A DNA stretch of 29,306 bases from JAAZFZ01 sp035647435 (GCA_035647435.1 DASRNM010000120.1:1-29306), one strand, 5' to 3'; counted from the stretch's first letter, positions 16,246 through 25,006 are shown. Numbers and translations are program-made. The notes: generated by a model not told the origin, from the letters alone.

Positions 16246-17556
16246 ATGAAACTTTGGACAGGGCGCTTTTTAAAAGAGGTTGACAAAAAAACAAATGATT
16301 TCAACTCCTCTATTTTGACTGATAGCAGAATGTTTTGTGAAGATATTGACGGCTCAATCGCACATGCATCTATGCTCGGTGAAAAGGGCATAATCAGCGA
16401 AAATGACTGCCAGACCATTATTGACGAGCTTGAAAAAATCAAGGCGGAAATAATAAGCGGTGAATTATTAATTGACCCTAACGCAGAGGACATTCACACC
16501 TTCATTGAGGCAACCTTAACCGCCCGTGTAGGTGATGCGGGCAAGCGTCTTCATACGGGGCGAAGCCGTAACGACCAAGTCGCTTTGGATTTGAGGATGT
16601 ACCTTAGAAAAGAGTGCGTCAAGGTTTCTGAGCAATTAAACGAGCTTATATCCGTCCTTGAAAAAAAGGGCGAAGAATACAAAAATGCGATTATGCCCGG
16701 CTACACGCACTTACAAAGGGCACAACCGATTACCTTTAAATATCATTTGCTTGCATATGTTGAAATGTTCAAAAGGGACTTATCAAGGCTTGAAGATGCA
16801 AAGGTGCGCATGAATGTATCCCCTTTGGGCAGTGGAGCGCTTGCAGGCACAAGCTATCCCATCGACAGGCAAATGACAGCAAATCTTTTAGGCTTTGATT
16901 CATACTCAAAGAGCACTCTTGATGGAGTTGCAGACAGAGATTTTTGCATTGAGCTTGCGTGTGCGCTTTCGCTTGTTATGGTGCACCTTTCACGCTTGAG
17001 TGAAGAAATTATTCTTTGGTGCTCGTGGGAGTTTAAATTTGTTGAACTTGATGACGCCTTTTCAACAGGCTCAAGCATAATGCCTCAAAAGAAGAACCCC
17101 GACATAGCAGAGCTTGTCAGGGGTAAATCAGGCAGAGTTTTTGGCGACCTTATGGCGCTTTTAACTGTCATGAAAGGGCTCGCTCTTGCATATAACAAAG
17201 ATATGCAAGAGGATAAAGACTCTATCTTTGATGCCTTTGATACCGTTAAGCTTTGCTTGGGTGCTTTCGTGCCGATGGTTGACACAATGCGTGTTTTGCC
17301 AAAAAACATGAGAACTGCCGCTGCAGGCGGGTTTATAAATGCCACTGATTGCGCCGACTATCTTGTTGGCAAAGGCTTACCTTTCAGGGATGCATACAAA
17401 GCAACTGGCGAACTTGTTGCCCTTTGCCTTGAAAAAGGGTTGACTCTTGAAACACTCCCTTTGGAGGAGTATAAAAAGGTCTGTGAGCTTTTTGATAACA
17501 ATATTTATGATAGCATATCGCTCGAAAACTGTGTTAAAAAAAGAGGTATGCTTTAA
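16246..17556 (+). CDS. argH: Argininosuccinate lyase
   Basis: This 436-residue cytosolic enzyme splits argininosuccinate into arginine and fumarate, the last step of the pathway. It has the fumarase/aspartase superfamily signature GSSIMPQKKNPD beginning at G275, plus LHTGRSRNDQVALDLR and TPGYTHLQ-type (MPGYTHLQRAQPITF) blocks that shape the active site. The ATG follows argG with no gap, and its ribosome binding site AAGGTGA lies within the argG 3' end, so the two are tightly coupled. Length is somewhat short of 460 residues but ends normally. Confidence 0.98.
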   Translation: MKLWTGRFLKEVDKKTNDFNSSILTDSRMFCEDIDGSIAHASMLGEKGIISENDCQTIIDELEKIKAEIISGELLIDPNAEDIHTFIEATLTARVGDAGKRLHTGRSRNDQVALDLRMYLRKECVKVSEQLNELISVLEKKGEEYKNAIMPGYTHLQRAQPITFKYHLLAYVEMFKRDLSRLEDAKVRMNVSPLGSGALAGTSYPIDRQMTANLLGFDSYSKSTLDGVADRDFCIELACALSLVMVHLSRLSEEIILWCSWEFKFVELDDAFSTGSSIMPQKKNPDIAELVRGKSGRVFGDLMALLTVMKGLALAYNKDMQEDKDSIFDAFDTVKLCLGAFVPMVDTMRVLPKNMRTAAAGGFINATDCADYLVGKGLPFRDAYKATGELVALCLEKGLTLETLPLEEYKKVCELFDNNIYDSISLENCVKKRGML

Positions 17557-17574
17557 CAGTTGGAGGAACCCTAA

Positions 17575-18486
17575 ATGAAACACCTGCTTAAACTGCTTGA
17601 TTTGGACGGCGAAGAAATAATACAAATACTTGACCTTGCCGACAAGCTAAAATATGAAAAAAAGCACGGCATATCACATAAAAGGCTTGAGGGCAAAAGC
17701 ATTGGCCTAATTTTTCAAAAATCTTCAACAAGAACTAGAACATCTTTCGAGACGGGTGCTTTTCAGTTAGGTGCATACCCTTTGTACCTCAACGCCACCG
17801 ATATGCAGATTCACAGGGGCGAGCCTGTTGAGGACACCGCCCGTGTTTTATCAAGATATCTTGATGGGGTAATGATGAGAACCTTTGACCAAAGTGAGGT
17901 TGAAGCCCTTGCTGTTTATGGCTCAATACCTATTATAAACGGTTTAACCGATTTGTTTCACCCGTGCCAAGTTCTTGCTGATTTAATGACAATCAGAGAA
18001 TACAAGGGCCATCTTGAGGGCATAAACCTGTGCTACATAGGCGACGGAAACAATATGGCAAATTCCCTTATTGTCGGCGGATTAAAAACGGGCATGAATG
18101 TTAGAATCGCTTGCCCGAAAGGCTATGGGCCCGACAATCAGGTGCTTGATTTTGCAAAAGCCTACGGAGATAAATTTTCTCTTTCAACCGACCCTAAAAA
18201 CGCCGCCAAAAACGCCGACGTTATCTTAACCGACGTTTGGGCATCAATGGGTCAGGAGGGAGAATTGAGCAATCGTAACAAAGCGTTCGCCGGCATATAT
18301 CAGGTTAACGACGAGCTAATGTCATATGCAAAACCTGACTGCATTGTTCAGCACTGTCTACCTGCCCACAGGGATGAGGAGATAACCGCAAAAGTTTTTG
18401 AAGAACATGCAAATGAAATTTTCGACGAAGCAGAAAACAGACTTCACGTGCAAAAGGCCGTTATGGTTCTGTTGCTTGAGGATTAA
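17575..18486 (+). CDS. argF: Ornithine carbamoyltransferase
   Basis: The 303-residue enzyme makes citrulline from ornithine and carbamoyl phosphate, feeding argG. Family marks are the carbamoyl-phosphate motif STRTR (S51-R55), the HPCQ block in LTDLFHPCQVLADL, the ornithine-loop region DVWASMGQ and the catalytic HCLPAHR (H260-R266). The ATG follows TTGGAGGA, 18 nt after argH. Its position with argG and argH and the ARG box point to the anabolic enzyme rather than the arginine deiminase pathway form; no arcA or arcC is nearby. Confidence 0.98.
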   Translation: MKHLLKLLDLDGEEIIQILDLADKLKYEKKHGISHKRLEGKSIGLIFQKSSTRTRTSFETGAFQLGAYPLYLNATDMQIHRGEPVEDTARVLSRYLDGVMMRTFDQSEVEALAVYGSIPIINGLTDLFHPCQVLADLMTIREYKGHLEGINLCYIGDGNNMANSLIVGGLKTGMNVRIACPKGYGPDNQVLDFAKAYGDKFSLSTDPKNAAKNADVILTDVWASMGQEGELSNRNKAFAGIYQVNDELMSYAKPDCIVQHCLPAHRDEEITAKVFEEHANEIFDEAENRLHVQKAVMVLLLED

Positions 18487-18488
18487 TA

Positions 18489-19283
18489 ATGGGAACAATA
18501 TCTGAAAAACCAAACAATAAAATTTCTTCCCGCAGAATCATCATTATGGATGAACTGCGGGGTATTGCTGTTTTTTGTATGGTTTTTTATCATCTTTTCT
18601 TTCAGCTTAGCGAGCTTTTTCATTTTGACTTCGGTAGCAAACTTTTAACATTTTTTATGCCGCTACAACCGATTTTCGCCGCATTATTTATTATAATTTC
18701 GGGCATTTCTTCAAGGCTCTCAAAAAGTAATTTTAAAAGAGGCTCAAAACTTTTTTTGATTGCCTTAGCTTTTTCCGGTGTTACTGTTTATGTTTTACCA
18801 CTTGCCGGCATAGAGAGCGCAAAAATCTATTTTGGCATTTTGCACTTGCTTTCAATTTGTATGCTGCTTTTTGCCCTACTTCGCCCGTTACTTGACAAAA
18901 TCAAGCCCGAAACAGGTGTGCTTATAAGCATGGTACTTTATCTTTTGACCTATAATGTTACACAGGGATATATAGGTTTGTTTAATATCTTTAAAATTAA
19001 TCTCCCCGAATACCTTTATAACACTTCTTTTTTGTTTCCCTTTGGTTTTTTTAATAGCACCTTTTTTTCTGCAGATTATTTCCCGTTATTTCCATACTTT
19101 TTTATTTTTATTACTGGCACGTTTTTGGGCATAAACATTGTAAATGGTACGTTACCAGAATGGTCATATAAGACAAGGGTTGGGTTTTTTGCATTTGTAG
19201 GTCGAAACGCTTTGATTATATATGTTTTACACAATCCTTTGATTTATGGCTTAATTAAAATTATAGATTTAATTGTTAATTGA
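18489..19283 (+). CDS. YeiB/DUF1624-type membrane acyltransferase (heparan-alpha-glucosaminide N-acetyltransferase-like)
   Basis: This 264-residue, strongly hydrophobic protein has about six to seven membrane segments. It begins with the family motif MDELRGIAVFCMVFYHLFF (D and R of LRG, H near residue 33) and carries FPYFFIFITGTFLG near residue 203 and ALIIYVLHNPLIYG at the end, as in the DUF1624/HGSNAT catalytic family. Such proteins are thought to transfer acetyl groups across the membrane to sugars or wall components; the substrate here is unknown. The ATG lies 2 nt after the argF stop, with GAGG from the argF 3' end as binding site, so it is the last gene of the arginine operon. A terminator follows at 19365. 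Confidence 0.8.
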   Translation: MGTISEKPNNKISSRRIIIMDELRGIAVFCMVFYHLFFQLSELFHFDFGSKLLTFFMPLQPIFAALFIIISGISSRLSKSNFKRGSKLFLIALAFSGVTVYVLPLAGIESAKIYFGILHLLSICMLLFALLRPLLDKIKPETGVLISMVLYLLTYNVTQGYIGLFNIFKINLPEYLYNTSFLFPFGFFNSTFFSADYFPLFPYFFIFITGTFLGINIVNGTLPEWSYKTRVGFFAFVGRNALIIYVLHNPLIYGLIKIIDLIVN

Positions 19284-19364
19284 GCTTTATTTTAAAAATA
19301 AACGACAAACACATGGCGAATAATTTGGTTTGCTGTCTTTCTTAAAGTTAAGCCACTAAGCTGT

Positions 19365-19397
19365 GCCCCCCTTATTTAAGGGAGGCTTATTTTTTTG
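19365..19397 (+). terminator. Terminator of the arg operon
   Basis: GCCCCCCTTA (19365-19374) pairs with TAAGGGAGGC (ending at 19386), with one C/A mismatch, followed by TTATTTTTTT. It ends the argG-to-acyltransferase transcript about 80 nt after the last stop. The rest of 19284-19453 holds only a small 6-bp hairpin (19401-19418). Confidence 0.85.
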
Positions 19398-19453
19398 CCC
19401 CAATCAATTCTCTGATTGCTATCTTTTAGCAGATATTCCTTTGTATATGTTAA

Positions 19454-20548
19454 TTATTTATCCACACTCTTCTCAAGGATTTTCTCAATTAAGCAATCTT
19501 TTATTTCTTCAACCTTTCCAAAATCCATCGCAGAAATGTATATTTTTTCAAGGTCATCATGAGTACGCTTTGCTGTTATGAGCGCCTCTATCGCCTCGCT
19601 AACAAGCTCGTTTTGAGTTTTTCTGTTAAAGGCAATCCGATGGCGGCTTTCTTTAAGCCCGCCCGTGTCCATAAATCTTGTAGCATGAATCGTTTTTGAG
19701 TTAATGAATTGGTTTTCATGATAACTGTTTGAAGTAAACATGGCATAGCCTATTTCGGGAATAATTATATGCTCCGCTCCGAGCGTGGGAGTTAACGGGC
19801 ACGGGCAACTGATGACATCGAGGCCGAGTGCCAAAGCATAGCTTCTCAACCGCTCAACAAGTAGCACCGAAACTGCTGAATATTCGTCTTCTAAAACCAA
19901 AATATTCTCACACATCTCTTCAATCGTATCGTAAAACGTGTCAATACCTATGGGTGTTACCGCACTCAAAAAGCGTAGCTTTTCCCTGCCTATCCTCCCT
20001 CTTGCTGAGCCAAACTCCCTCGACGCAAGGCGGGAGGCATAGCGGTCAATTTTTTCTTCGTCGGTGTGAGCGTTAGCTATCCTTCTAATATCCCCTTTTA
20101 AAGAGGCGGCAGCTTCCAAAAACCTTATGCATCTTTTGTGTCCGGCAGAATTCTTCTCAATTAAGTCAATGATCTGTTCCGCGTTGTCCTTTAATGCCTG
20201 CGAATTCCAACATTTGCCGAGGTTTATTATTTCTTCGACCGCACCCGGGTATTTCGGCTCAAGAACATGCGGTGGATTTCCGTCAGCAATGCTCACTTTA
20301 AGTTCTTCTACTATAACTGCATCAAGAGAAGATGGGTCAGACGAACAACATATCCTCTGTGTATTATAGCCTTCCTTTTCAAACCTGACTGCCACACTTT
20401 TGAGGAGGGTAGACTTTCCCGTCCCCGCCCCTCCCTTGATTATGTATAAATCCCAGCCGTCCTTTGGCGAATAAAGTTCGTCGAACAGTGAATAGAATCC
20501 CTGTGGCGTATTTGCACCTAAAAAGAAACGAATCTTGCTGCTCTGCAT
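19454..20548 (-). CDS. Internally duplicated P-loop ATPase (PRK06851-like), function unknown
   Basis: This 364-residue cytosolic protein has a clear Walker A motif, GGAGTGKST (residues 39-47), near its N-terminus. Two copies of one unit can be seen. Residues 6-90 (RFFLGANTPQGF, DLYIIKGG, then the P-loop) resemble 191-275 (LRFLSAVTPIGI, NILVLEDE, then SAVSVLLVERL), but the second copy has lost the P-loop glycines and lysine. Between them lies a helical region. This matches my recollection of the PRK06851 ATPase family, which has two such domains. I chose the ATG at 20548, which follows GGGAGGG with good spacing; longer in-frame starts upstream cross a terminator and have no site. It stands alone, separated by a terminator from the glycan operon. 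Role unknown. Confidence 0.75.
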   Translation of the reverse strand: MQSSKIRFFLGANTPQGFYSLFDELYSPKDGWDLYIIKGGAGTGKSTLLKSVAVRFEKEGYNTQRICCSSDPSSLDAVIVEELKVSIADGNPPHVLEPKYPGAVEEIINLGKCWNSQALKDNAEQIIDLIEKNSAGHKRCIRFLEAAASLKGDIRRIANAHTDEEKIDRYASRLASREFGSARGRIGREKLRFLSAVTPIGIDTFYDTIEEMCENILVLEDEYSAVSVLLVERLRSYALALGLDVISCPCPLTPTLGAEHIIIPEIGYAMFTSNSYHENQFINSKTIHATRFMDTGGLKESRHRIAFNRKTQNELVSEAIEALITAKRTHDDLEKIYISAMDFGKVEEIKDCLIEKILEKSVDK

Positions 20549-20641
20549 AATTATCCCTCCCGAAGTAAGTGTATTCGAGTGGGACAGTCGGAGTTCCTGT
20601 ATCTTGAAAAGCAACAAAAACTTACATAATAATAATTTAAA

Positions 20642-20679
20642 AACCCCTATATTTCGATGTTTTTTGAAATATAGGGGTT
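20642..20679 (-). terminator. Terminator of the surface-glycan operon
   Basis: A perfect 14-bp inverted repeat (AACCCCTATATTTC at 20642-20655, complement at 20666-20679) starts 3 nt after the last glycosyltransferase stop on the minus strand. It is followed there by TTTTAAATTATTAT. Confidence 0.88.
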
Positions 20680-20682
20680 GTA

Positions 20683-21696
20683 TTAAAACAATACATGTTT
20701 GCAGATGAGATGTGCAAAAAACCAAAGCCTATGCTTGATCATCAAGAGCAAAACCCAGTCAAGCGATTTTGAGCGAATAACAGTGATGTCAAACTCTTTA
20801 AGCGAAACCCTTATCATGTTGCTCAAATATATCTCTTTTGCGGCGGCATACTTGTTTTCCACATCGTTCTTATATATGTTTTTGAGCATTGTGGGCAAAA
20901 GTGTAACTAAACAATACCTTGCAATGTCATTGTAATAAAGTGGTGATGGGCTTTCGCAATACTTTTTGTATTCTTCTCTCTTTTTTGACCATTGATAGTT
21001 GAGCTTTTTACAGTAATCAGATTTAAACTTTTCACGCATAATGCTTTCTTCTCTTAAACGGTAGAAATATGAAACGCTTTCTATTGCCGCAATTCTTTTT
21101 GCTAATAAAAAAGCCTGTGTGTTGAAAACAGCGTCTTCTCCTATTTTTACGTTTTCATTAAAAAAGATATCATTACCCAATAAAAAGTCTTTTTTATATA
21201 TGTTCCTCCAGCAATAAATTGCAAAAAGTTTTATATGCATTTGCTCAAACTGTTCGCAAATCTTTTTACCTTCAATAACTGTATTCAAAGGCAACAAGGT
21301 TTTCACTTTTTTTATTTCTTCACCTGTTTGAGTGCATTCTGTATACCCACACTGGACAATGTCTGCATCGTATTCAACTATTGCGTCATAAAGCCTTTTT
21401 GCAAAGTCTTTCAGCAAATAATCATCGCTGTCAACAAAAATTATATATTCACCTTGCGCAGCTCTCATTCCAAAGTTTCTCGCTTGTGAAAGCCCCCCAT
21501 TTTCCTTGTGAATAACCTTTATTCTTTCATCTTTTTTTGCATACTCATCACAGATTTCGGGGCAATTGTCGGGCGAGCCGTCATCAACAAGTATAACCTC
21601 GAATTCCTGCAAGGTTTGATTAAGAATGGAGTCAATACATTCTCTTATGTATTCCTCAACCTTGTAAACTGGCACAATAAAACTAACTTTAATCAT
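20683..21696 (-). CDS. GT2 family glycosyltransferase, paralog 1
   Basis: This 337-residue cytosolic or membrane-peripheral enzyme has a GT-A fold typical of capsule and wall-polysaccharide synthesis. The N-terminal SFIVPVYKVEEYI strand, the nucleotide-binding DDGSPD (D38, D39) and the metal-binding DSD (89-91) are intact. The C-terminal 200 residues are helical and aromatic, with an IGEDAVFN acceptor-side motif, and likely set sugar and acceptor specificity. The ATG follows AGGGGTGAG. It is the last gene of the operon, 33 nt after paralog 2, with which its first 90 residues align without a gap. Donor sugar unknown. Confidence 0.92.
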   Translation of the reverse strand: MIKVSFIVPVYKVEEYIRECIDSILNQTLQEFEVILVDDGSPDNCPEICDEYAKKDERIKVIHKENGGLSQARNFGMRAAQGEYIIFVDSDDYLLKDFAKRLYDAIVEYDADIVQCGYTECTQTGEEIKKVKTLLPLNTVIEGKKICEQFEQMHIKLFAIYCWRNIYKKDFLLGNDIFFNENVKIGEDAVFNTQAFLLAKRIAAIESVSYFYRLREESIMREKFKSDYCKKLNYQWSKKREEYKKYCESPSPLYYNDIARYCLVTLLPTMLKNIYKNDVENKYAAAKEIYLSNMIRVSLKEFDITVIRSKSLDWVLLLMIKHRLWFFAHLICKHVLF

Positions 21697-21729
21697 TTAC
21701 TCTCACCCCTTTATATTTTTAAAACCCTT

Positions 21730-22782
21730 TTAATCTTCGCTCACATTGAAGTGCTCGAAAATCGCTCTTTCGTAGTCCTCTTTATATAAGCTGTAAGCAA
21801 TTGACCTGAAAAGAAATTCCCCTTTGCCCCTGATGTTGAAGTGCTTGCAATAGGTTGTTCCCGACCTGCCAAACGCAAGGCGCAACATAGCTTTCTTAAA
21901 GTATCGCTTGTATTCGTCAATGGAGTTGAAGTCGCTAAAAATTCTTTCGGTGTCACCTTTGTATCTTTCGCAGGCTATTTTAATAAATGTCCACAGCAGG
22001 CAATCAAGCTCTGATTTTGCCTTATGCAATCGTTTATTCTCTTTTAAAAATTTTTCAAGATACGCTGTAAGTATTACCAACCTTTGAATATAATCGTTTG
22101 CGTCGTTTTCTTGAGTTAAGGAATGCTCTCTTATGTAATGAAAGTAATAATCTTCGTTTGTTCTGCAAACTCTTTTTGAGACAGATAAAAAAGAGAGGAG
22201 AAAAAGTATATCCTCTGCAAGAACAATGTCAGTGTCGGTGAAAAGCAGACCACTGTTTTTAATATTCTTCTTTTTAAAAATAGCGTTGCAAACTGATAAC
22301 ATAAAAGGCTTGCCTGTTGCATTTTTCTGACTTGCAACATATTTTAACAACCCTAATTTACCCAAATCGATAATAGCGCTTTCAAAATCCGTCGAGGACG
22401 GTTGGGGCTCCCCATTAGTAAATTCAACTATTTTGCACGATGAAAGGTCTGCGTCGGTTTCTTTTGCTTTTTTGTAAAGAGTTTCTAGCATTTTCTCATG
22501 AATTGCATCGTCACTGTCGATAAAAGCAATGTATTCGCCCTTTGCGACTAAAATCCCTGTGTTTCTTGCATCGCTTGAGCCTCCGTTTTGCTTATGAATA
22601 ACTCTTATACGCTTATCTCTTTTTTCATATTTGTCGCATATTTTTGGGCAATCGTCAGGCGAACCGTCGTCAACGATTAATATTTCAATATCCTTCAATG
22701 TTTGAGCAAGTATGGATTCAATACACCTCGGAAGGTATTCTTCAGCCTTGTAAACAGGCACAATAACACTAACCTTAGGCAC
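21730..22782 (-). CDS. GT2 family glycosyltransferase, paralog 2
   Basis: This 350-residue GT-A glycosyltransferase has VSVIVPVYKAEEYL at the N-terminus, DDGSPD at D38/D39 and DSD at 89-91, in the same register as paralog 1. The C-terminal half is helical and basic, with an acceptor-side LAEDILF motif. I chose a GTG start at 22782 because GGGAGGGG lies 5 nt upstream and the family begins here. The ATG at 22836 would add 18 residues, overlap the pyruvyl transferase by 41 nt and has no clear binding site. It likely adds a sugar to a lipid-linked surface glycan that the upstream pyruvyl transferase decorates. Confidence 0.9.
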   Translation of the reverse strand: MPKVSVIVPVYKAEEYLPRCIESILAQTLKDIEILIVDDGSPDDCPKICDKYEKRDKRIRVIHKQNGGSSDARNTGILVAKGEYIAFIDSDDAIHEKMLETLYKKAKETDADLSSCKIVEFTNGEPQPSSTDFESAIIDLGKLGLLKYVASQKNATGKPFMLSVCNAIFKKKNIKNSGLLFTDTDIVLAEDILFLLSFLSVSKRVCRTNEDYYFHYIREHSLTQENDANDYIQRLVILTAYLEKFLKENKRLHKAKSELDCLLWTFIKIACERYKGDTERIFSDFNSIDEYKRYFKKAMLRLAFGRSGTTYCKHFNIRGKGEFLFRSIAYSLYKEDYERAIFEHFNVSED

Positions 22783-22795
22783 TTCTGCCCCTCCC

Positions 22796-23992
22796 TCACA
22801 ATATATCAAAAAGGTAGTCAACGGCACTTTTCGCACGCAATTTATATTTTGGCATAACCTCGCTGAGCTTTTGCCTGTGAGCCTCCTCGTTTTGTAATAT
22901 CTCTTTAAAACAATTTGTCAATTTGCAGTCATCTGTCAATTCTTGAATAGGTAAAACTAACCCCTCTTCGCTCCCGAAGATATCCTTAGCGATTCCCTTT
23001 GACTTTACGCTGTAACCTAAAACCAGAGTCGGAACATTTGAAGAATATGCCGCAATCGTTGCGTGTGTTCTTGCACCAACAAAAGCTCTGCATCTTGCGA
23101 TATAGCCTTTAATTTGCATTGCGTTGAGTTGCGATGAAATCAGCACCATTCTGCCTGTGTGTTTATACTCCTCGTATAGCTCGGAGAGAGGAATATAATC
23201 ATTGCTGTGCTCACTTAAAACATGGGGAATCAATGCAATTTGATAATCAGTGTTTTCAATAATATATTCTATGAGCTTCTTAACGCTGCGTATTCCCACG
23301 CCCTTATTTTCTGAACTTTCAAAATTCGTTATCAATGGGCTGATGTTGACTCCGATTGTATTGTTTTGAGCAAACCCTTTAGGCAAAGGCAAGAACTCTG
23401 TATTCATAACAAAAGCAGGGTCAGCACAAAGCTTTATATTTTTTTCAAGCCCTAAGTTTTTCAAATTGTTGTATGTGATACTTTCTCTTGCAGTGATAAG
23501 GTCATAATTTTTTAGATCTTCGCTTTTTTGAGGTGTTATATCCTCTTGCCCTATCGAGCAACCCCAAAGCACAATTTTTTTATTGAGTTTTTTCAACTCC
23601 TTGTTCAGTGCTATTATGGGGCTAACATCACCGTAGCAATAGTTGTCGCCACCAATAGAAAGATAAACATCATTCTCCTTGAGCGTTTTATTCTTACAAG
23701 AAAGCGAATAAAAATACTCATCAGCCCGCACCTGAGATTTTCTTGAAAGCAAGGCAAGCTTTAGTCTTTTATAAGATATTTTTGGGATTCGTATACCTTC
23801 GTTAAATCTGAATTGCTCAATTTCGTCAAGCTCAGAAATATCGGCAGCAACGTCTTCATCTTTATTGAAAGTATAAAGTTTTATGTTTACATCCTTGTTC
23901 TTTTCCTTAATCATGGCGCTTGTTGAACGAACAAGTGCCTCACAACCGTGATTAGAACTGCCGCTGTGAAAATATAATGCAAATCTATCCAT
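22796..23992 (-). CDS. Polysaccharide pyruvyl transferase family protein
   Basis: This 398-residue protein has the PS_pyruv_trans (CsaB/WcaK-like) pattern. The N-terminal half has the HSGSSNHGCEAL loop, YLSIGGDNYCYGD and VLWGCSIGQED, and the second half has the donor-site LITARESITYNNL, LCADPAF, IGVNISP and the conserved GARTHATIAAYSSNVPTLVLGYSVK. The family transfers pyruvate from phosphoenolpyruvate to sugars of surface polysaccharides, forming ketals that make the polymer acidic and can anchor S-layer proteins. Its place between a surface propeller protein and two GT2 enzymes supports a glycan-decorating role. The ATG follows CGGAGGA at good spacing. Target sugar unknown. Confidence 0.9.
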   Translation of the reverse strand: MDRFALYFHSGSSNHGCEALVRSTSAMIKEKNKDVNIKLYTFNKDEDVAADISELDEIEQFRFNEGIRIPKISYKRLKLALLSRKSQVRADEYFYSLSCKNKTLKENDVYLSIGGDNYCYGDVSPIIALNKELKKLNKKIVLWGCSIGQEDITPQKSEDLKNYDLITARESITYNNLKNLGLEKNIKLCADPAFVMNTEFLPLPKGFAQNNTIGVNISPLITNFESSENKGVGIRSVKKLIEYIIENTDYQIALIPHVLSEHSNDYIPLSELYEEYKHTGRMVLISSQLNAMQIKGYIARCRAFVGARTHATIAAYSSNVPTLVLGYSVKSKGIAKDIFGSEEGLVLPIQELTDDCKLTNCFKEILQNEEAHRQKLSEVMPKYKLRAKSAVDYLFDIL

Positions 23993-24008
23993 TTTTTCCT
24001 CCGTTAGG

Positions 24009-24878
24009 TCAATTTGCGATTTCTTTATAATGCCTTATGTTTGCGTTAATAAAAAGTGGCCCCATATCAAGGGTATGGATAAACGAACCGTCCTGAGTCA
24101 AAAAAATTGTAAGCCCTTCGCCTTCACTGCCTGATGTCAAATTTCTGTCAAACAGCTTTACTGTTTCGCCTGTTTTAACATTTGTCTTGAAAACTGCCTG
24201 TGTTTCATCGTCTGTTGCGGTGTATAAATACCCGCCATGCACTTCTCCGCCCTGAATTTTATGTATACGCTCTGAAAGGTCTATTTCTTTTATAAACTCC
24301 ATGTTTTCAAGGCTGTAAACAATAAGGCACGGTGAGTGGTCCCTCGGCGCTGTATAAACACACCCATTTTGTGCATCAACCGCAACCCACGGCAAGCCCT
24401 TTTCATGGTTTTCTGCAGGCAGCTCATAGTATTCACCTGTATAGTCGAGCGTATTTGCATCATACAAGGCAATTATCGGATGGTTCCAAACCTTACTATC
24501 TTCAATTGCAACATATATTTTGCCGTCATAATAGCTTATGCCACCTATATGTTTGCTGCCGTATTCATCTTTAAGCTCACGGGGTATTGCGTTGGCGTTG
24601 AGGCTAAGTCTTGTAACGCCGTCAAGCTCGGTTTTAATCAAAGAACACTTTGAGCTGAAATAGTAACTCTCGCCGTCTGTTGTAATCCCCTGAGAGCGGG
24701 CAAATGCGCCTAAAAATAAAACCCTCTCGCAGCTGACATGGGGGTGGCGCTTGTGCTCAGACATCAAATCTATCGCACCTGTTAAAGCAGAAAAAGTTCC
24801 AACAACAATACTGATTATTAGAGTAAAAATAAATGGCAACTTTGAAAAATACTTAAAATTCTTAAAAAATGTTGACAT
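24009..24878 (-). CDS. Membrane-anchored propeller-like surface protein
   Basis: This 289-residue protein has one N-terminal hydrophobic segment (about residues 14-36, after a basic MSTFFKNFKYFSK) that should anchor it with the rest outside. The body has repeated four-strand-like units such as GITTDGESYYFSS, HIGGISYYDGKIYVAI, WVAVDAQNGCVYTA and GGEVHGGYLYTATDD, which suggest a five-to-six-bladed beta-propeller of NHL/SGL-like type. No catalytic residues can be assigned. I chose the ATG at 24878, which follows AGGAGGG with good spacing; the ATG at 24959 lies upstream of the promoter. It is the first gene of the operon, 16 nt before the pyruvyl transferase, so it may act on or sense the surface glycan; this is inference. 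Confidence 0.72.
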   Translation of the reverse strand: MSTFFKNFKYFSKLPFIFTLIISIVVGTFSALTGAIDLMSEHKRHPHVSCERVLFLGAFARSQGITTDGESYYFSSKCSLIKTELDGVTRLSLNANAIPRELKDEYGSKHIGGISYYDGKIYVAIEDSKVWNHPIIALYDANTLDYTGEYYELPAENHEKGLPWVAVDAQNGCVYTAPRDHSPCLIVYSLENMEFIKEIDLSERIHKIQGGEVHGGYLYTATDDETQAVFKTNVKTGETVKLFDRNLTSGSEGEGLTIFLTQDGSFIHTLDMGPLFINANIRHYKEIAN

Positions 24879-24927
24879 AATAACCCTCCTAGAGATAATA
24901 ATTAAGATAACCTCAAGAGTATAATTT

Positions 24928-24956
24928 AGTCTATCAAAAATAACAATATCCGTCAA
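24928..24956 (-). promoter_or_regulatory. Promoter for the surface-glycan operon
   Basis: On the minus strand TTGACG (24951-24956), a 17-nt spacer and TAGACT (24928-24933) are present, with TGA as an extended -10. The start would be about 40 nt before the ATG at 24878. Confidence 0.65.
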
Positions 24957-25006
24957 CAAAGAAAGCCCAAATAGTTTTTATCCCTTGTTTTTCAACAAAA
25001 ATGTGC

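Noticed and set aside
19458..19466. Perfect DnaA box TTATCCACA
   Set aside because: It is a single site within the last codons of the ATPase gene, with no cluster, AT-rich tract or triplet run nearby; chance is enough to explain it.
20549..20725. N-terminal extension of the P-loop ATPase by 59 residues
   Set aside because: The extension would cross the terminator hairpin at 20642-20679 and the end of the glycosyltransferase gene, and the ATG at 20548 has a strong binding site.
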